Of a stretch of 16,188 nt of DNA, positions 14,086 to 16,188 are shown one piece after another. Below the pieces are notes generated by a model. The model searched no databases and was not told the origin of the DNA. It saw only the letters and a program-made list of their open reading frames with translations. Position numbers and translations under genes: made by a program. Origin of the DNA: UBA6115 sp012514225 (lineage in GTDB: Bacteria > Bacillota > Clostridia > Christensenellales > Aristaeellaceae); assembly GCA_036756425.1 (NCBI GenBank), contig DAIOLC010000041.1, forward strand, positions 1-16,188, read 5' to 3'. The stretch's first letter is position 1. Every line of letters starts with the position of its first letter.

Positions 14086-16188
14086 TCAGGGGCGCTTTGC
14101 GTCCTTTGAGAAGAGCAGCGTCAGCATTTCAACATCCGCCACTCCGTCCACCGGCAGCCCGTTGCGCTTCTCAAAGCGCTTGACCGTCTCGGCGGTATTC
14201 GCCTGGAACACATCGTTGAAGCTGTTCCCGCGGAAGTACCCCAGCTTATAGAAGCGCTCCTTCATTTTCAGGACGTCCGGCCCTTTGTCGCCGATGGTCA
14301 GGCTGCGGTAGAGGGCGTCCGTGGCCGGATCCGCTTCAGCCAGGAAGGAAGTCATCACGTATCCCTCCTTGTCCTCATGGCGAACCTTGGTCCATTCCTC
14401 TCCTCTTTCCAGCACGTCCACCTGGGTGCCGTTGGGAATGCGGCCGACGATTTTGCCGTTCCTTTCAGCCGTTGCCCGCATGTTCAGGGCACCCTTGTTC
14501 GCGGTACGCACGACGGCGATTTCCGGCTCGACAGTGACGGGCTCTTCAGCCGCGGGTTCTTCGGCAGCCGGTTCCTCAGCAACAGGTTCTTCGGCAACAA
14601 GTTCTTCGGCAACAGGTTCTTCGGCGGCAGGTTCTTCGGCGGCAGGCTCTTCGGCGGCAGGTTCTTCGGCGACAGGTTCCTCGGCGACAGGTTCCTCTGC
14701 TTGAGGTTCCTCCGCCACAGGCTGCTCGACGGCCGGCTGCTCGGCCACGGGTTCTTCGGCGACAGGCTCTTCAGCAACAACTTCCTCAGCAGGCTCTTCG
14801 ACAGCGGGCTCCTCCGCCGTGTCATCCACCTTGAAGGAATCGTCGCCAGTTCCCGCATCGGCGGACTGAGTTGTCATATCAGGCGCCGCGCCTTCAAAGA
14901 GCATCGCCAGCATCAGGCTGTCAGCGATACCGTCCACAGGCAGGCCCTTGCTTTCCTCGAAACGCTTGACCATCTCCACGGTGGTATCCTGGTAGCGGTT
15001 GTTGAACTGGGAGGATTTGGTGAAGCCCTGCTCATAGAGCCGCTGCTTGAGGGCGCGAACCTCGTCCCCGCTGTCCCCGATATTCAGGGCTTTGTAGCGG
15101 GGCAGGCTGCCCATCGCGGCATAGTAGGCCGCCGTGTCCGCGTCGTAGGCGCTTTCATAGCTGACCTCGGTGTTCTCGTCCGTGATGACAATCCAGCTGC
15201 GCCCCGGCTGCAGCACCAGCTCCTTGCCGTTCTGGTCAAAGAAAACGGTGCGGCTTTGCGCTGTCGCCCGCGCCCAGGCGCCTGCGATGTATTTCCCGCC
15301 GATGAAGATGTCCGCGGCGCCACCGCCGACCACGTCAGGCAGCAGGGGGTTGCTGGAGCGGTTGTTGAAGGTCAGCCTGGTACGCTGCACGATGACGTTC
15401 GCGTAGGTCAGTTCCGCCGTGGGCGCCAGCAAATCGGTATACAGCCCTTTGGCCGTAAACCGGAGGTACACCTTCCGGTTCACGTCATAAAGGAAGGAGG
15501 AGGCGGTCGACTTGTTCTGCTTGTGAATGATGCTGACGCGGAAAGCGTCAGGGCCGGCGTAGGCCGTCCCGTCGGCGAAGAGGAAAGGCCGCTGGCGGAA
15601 CTCATAGGCGGAGACCAGGGCGGCAAGCTCGCTGACATGGGCAGACACGTTGTGCGGAGCGGCATGGTACTTGGTGCGCGGGAACAAGGCCTTGTACTTG
15701 TTCCCGATTCCATCCATTTCCAGCCCCTTGGCCGGAACGCCATAATTGCGGATGGCTTCTCGGAAGTTGCTGCCTGCGGTCGTCTGCTCGCCGTAGTGCA
15801 ACAGCAGCGCGTCCCATTCCTCGCGCAGGTCCGCATGCATCAGGCGCGCGGAGCGCACCGGACCCGCTTCCGCAGGCAGGCGGTCCGCAAACAGGGCGGT
15901 CAGTCGCGTCCAGCCGGAGCCGGAAACGGGCAGCTCATACATGATGTCCGCCGCGTCCAAGCCCCATTGGGGCAAGGCGCCCAGGTTGTTGTCAATCTGG
16001 CTGAGAACAGGCAGGTACTTGGCGTTTGAAGTCGGGAGACCGGTGGTTGAGCTGATGCCGGGAACCACTGGGTTATCCGGAAAACTGCCGTCCGCCTGCC
16101 GGCCCTGCAGCGGGATTTCCCGCGTCAGGACGCTGGGGATCTGGATGGAAGGCGCGGCCTCCTGCGCAAATGCCGACGGCATTGCCAG
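14086..16188 (-). CDS. Exported DUF3048 (YerB-like) protein with PG-binding and SH3 domains, N-terminus outside window
   Basis: The frame runs off the right edge; about 700 residues are visible. The first visible residues LAMPSAFAQEA look like the end of a signal peptide with AxA cleavage, so the true start is probably only 20-30 codons outside. Numbering from the Met at 16182: a DUF3048/YerB-type domain covers about 55-345, with IDNNLGALPQWGLDAADIMY, GPVRSARLMHADL and the C-terminal FFDQNGKELVLQPGRSWIVI. A peptidoglycan-binding type 1 domain lies at 362-430 (LNIGDSGDEVRALKQRLYEQ and VKRFEESKGLPVDG), a Pro/Glu/Ala/Val repeat at 456-554, a bacterial SH3 domain at 556-617 (NMRATAERNGKIVGRIPNG) and a second PG-binding domain at 635-695. 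YerB-like proteins are usually about 350 residues, so this one is greatly extended. It is likely attached to the cell wall; its activity is unknown. Confidence 0.9.
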   Translation of the reverse strand: MAMPSAFAQEAAPSIQIPSVLTREIPLQGRQADGSFPDNPVVPGISSTTGLPTSNAKYLPVLSQIDNNLGALPQWGLDAADIMYELPVSGSGWTRLTALFADRLPAEAGPVRSARLMHADLREEWDALLLHYGEQTTAGSNFREAIRNYGVPAKGLEMDGIGNKYKALFPRTKYHAAPHNVSAHVSELAALVSAYEFRQRPFLFADGTAYAGPDAFRVSIIHKQNKSTASSFLYDVNRKVYLRFTAKGLYTDLLAPTAELTYANVIVQRTRLTFNNRSSNPLLPDVVGGGAADIFIGGKYIAGAWARATAQSRTVFFDQNGKELVLQPGRSWIVITDENTEVSYESAYDADTAAYYAAMGSLPRYKALNIGDSGDEVRALKQRLYEQGFTKSSQFNNRYQDTTVEMVKRFEESKGLPVDGIADSLMLAMLFEGAAPDMTTQSADAGTGDDSFKVDDTAEEPAVEEPAEEVVAEEPVAEEPVAEQPAVEQPVAEEPQAEEPVAEEPVAEEPAAEEPAAEEPAAEEPVAEELVAEEPVAEEPAAEEPAAEEPVTVEPEIAVVRTANKGALNMRATAERNGKIVGRIPNGTQVDVLERGEEWTKVRHEDKEGYVMTSFLAEADPATDALYRSLTIGDKGPDVLKMKERFYKLGYFRGNSFNDVFQANTAETVKRFEKRNGLPVDGVADVEMLTLLFSKDAKRP
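14521..14817 (-). repeat. In-frame 15-bp repeat array encoding AEEPV/AEEPA pentads
   Basis: About 17 imperfect pentapeptide units, mostly AEEPV or AEEPA, are encoded by 15-base units such as GCCGAAGAACCTGCC. Variants include AEQPA, VEQPV, AEEPQ and one AEELV. The units are in frame, so gain or loss would change linker length without breaking the protein. It forms an acidic, proline-rich spacer between the first PG-binding domain and the SH3 domain. Confidence 0.9.

Noticed and set aside
14521..14817. CRISPR-like or satellite array
   Set aside because: Units are 15 bases, contiguous without spacers, in frame, and encode a Pro/Glu linker inside a clear gene.

Overview
The window is about 16 kb of GC-rich DNA. 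It most resembles a Gram-positive, clostridia-like (Bacillota) genome with unusually high GC. Supporting signs are strong GGAGG-type ribosome binding sites, sigma-A-like promoters, a LexA/DinR-type operator (GAAC-N4-GTTC), a DUF3048 envelope protein with peptidoglycan-binding and SH3 modules, and paired ABC half-transporters. The genus cannot be named from sequence alone. No CRISPR array, intact insertion sequence or phage module is visible.

Layout: (1) 1-4361, plus strand: the C-terminal part of a TPR-like protein followed by two full ABC half-transporters (permease-ATPase fusions). All three genes overlap by a few bases, so they form one translationally coupled operon and probably one heterodimeric exporter. 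(2) 4374-6645, minus strand: a compact SOS cassette. A Y-family DNA polymerase is followed by a 91-aa unrecognised protein and a SRAP (YedK/HMCES-type) abasic-site protein. A LexA-type box sits at the promoter, and a terminator further upstream closes the next gene. (3) 6745-8546: a TetR-type regulator and a divergent NAD-dependent epimerase/reductase, whose promoters face each other and overlap at their -10 elements. (4) 8543-8789: a consensus promoter, tandem initiator and elongator tRNA-Met genes, and a terminator. (5) 8790-9220: an apparently gene-free, visibly less GC-rich stretch. (6) 9221-11342, minus strand: deoC, a ribokinase-family kinase and a FucU/RbsD-type mutarotase, read as a deoxyribose/ribose catabolic operon. 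A divergent LacI-family regulator lies at 11668-12732, with candidate operators between them. (7) 13020-16188, minus strand: a secreted two-FN3-domain protein, preceded by a large exported protein (DUF3048, PG-binding, Pro/Glu repeat, SH3, PG-binding) that runs off the right edge.

The best candidates for something little described are the SOS-controlled polymerase, small protein and SRAP operon, especially its uncharacterised middle gene. Next are the long dyad at the deoC promoter and the extended multi-domain DUF3048 protein with a 15-bp-unit repeat. The rest is ordinary chromosomal content.
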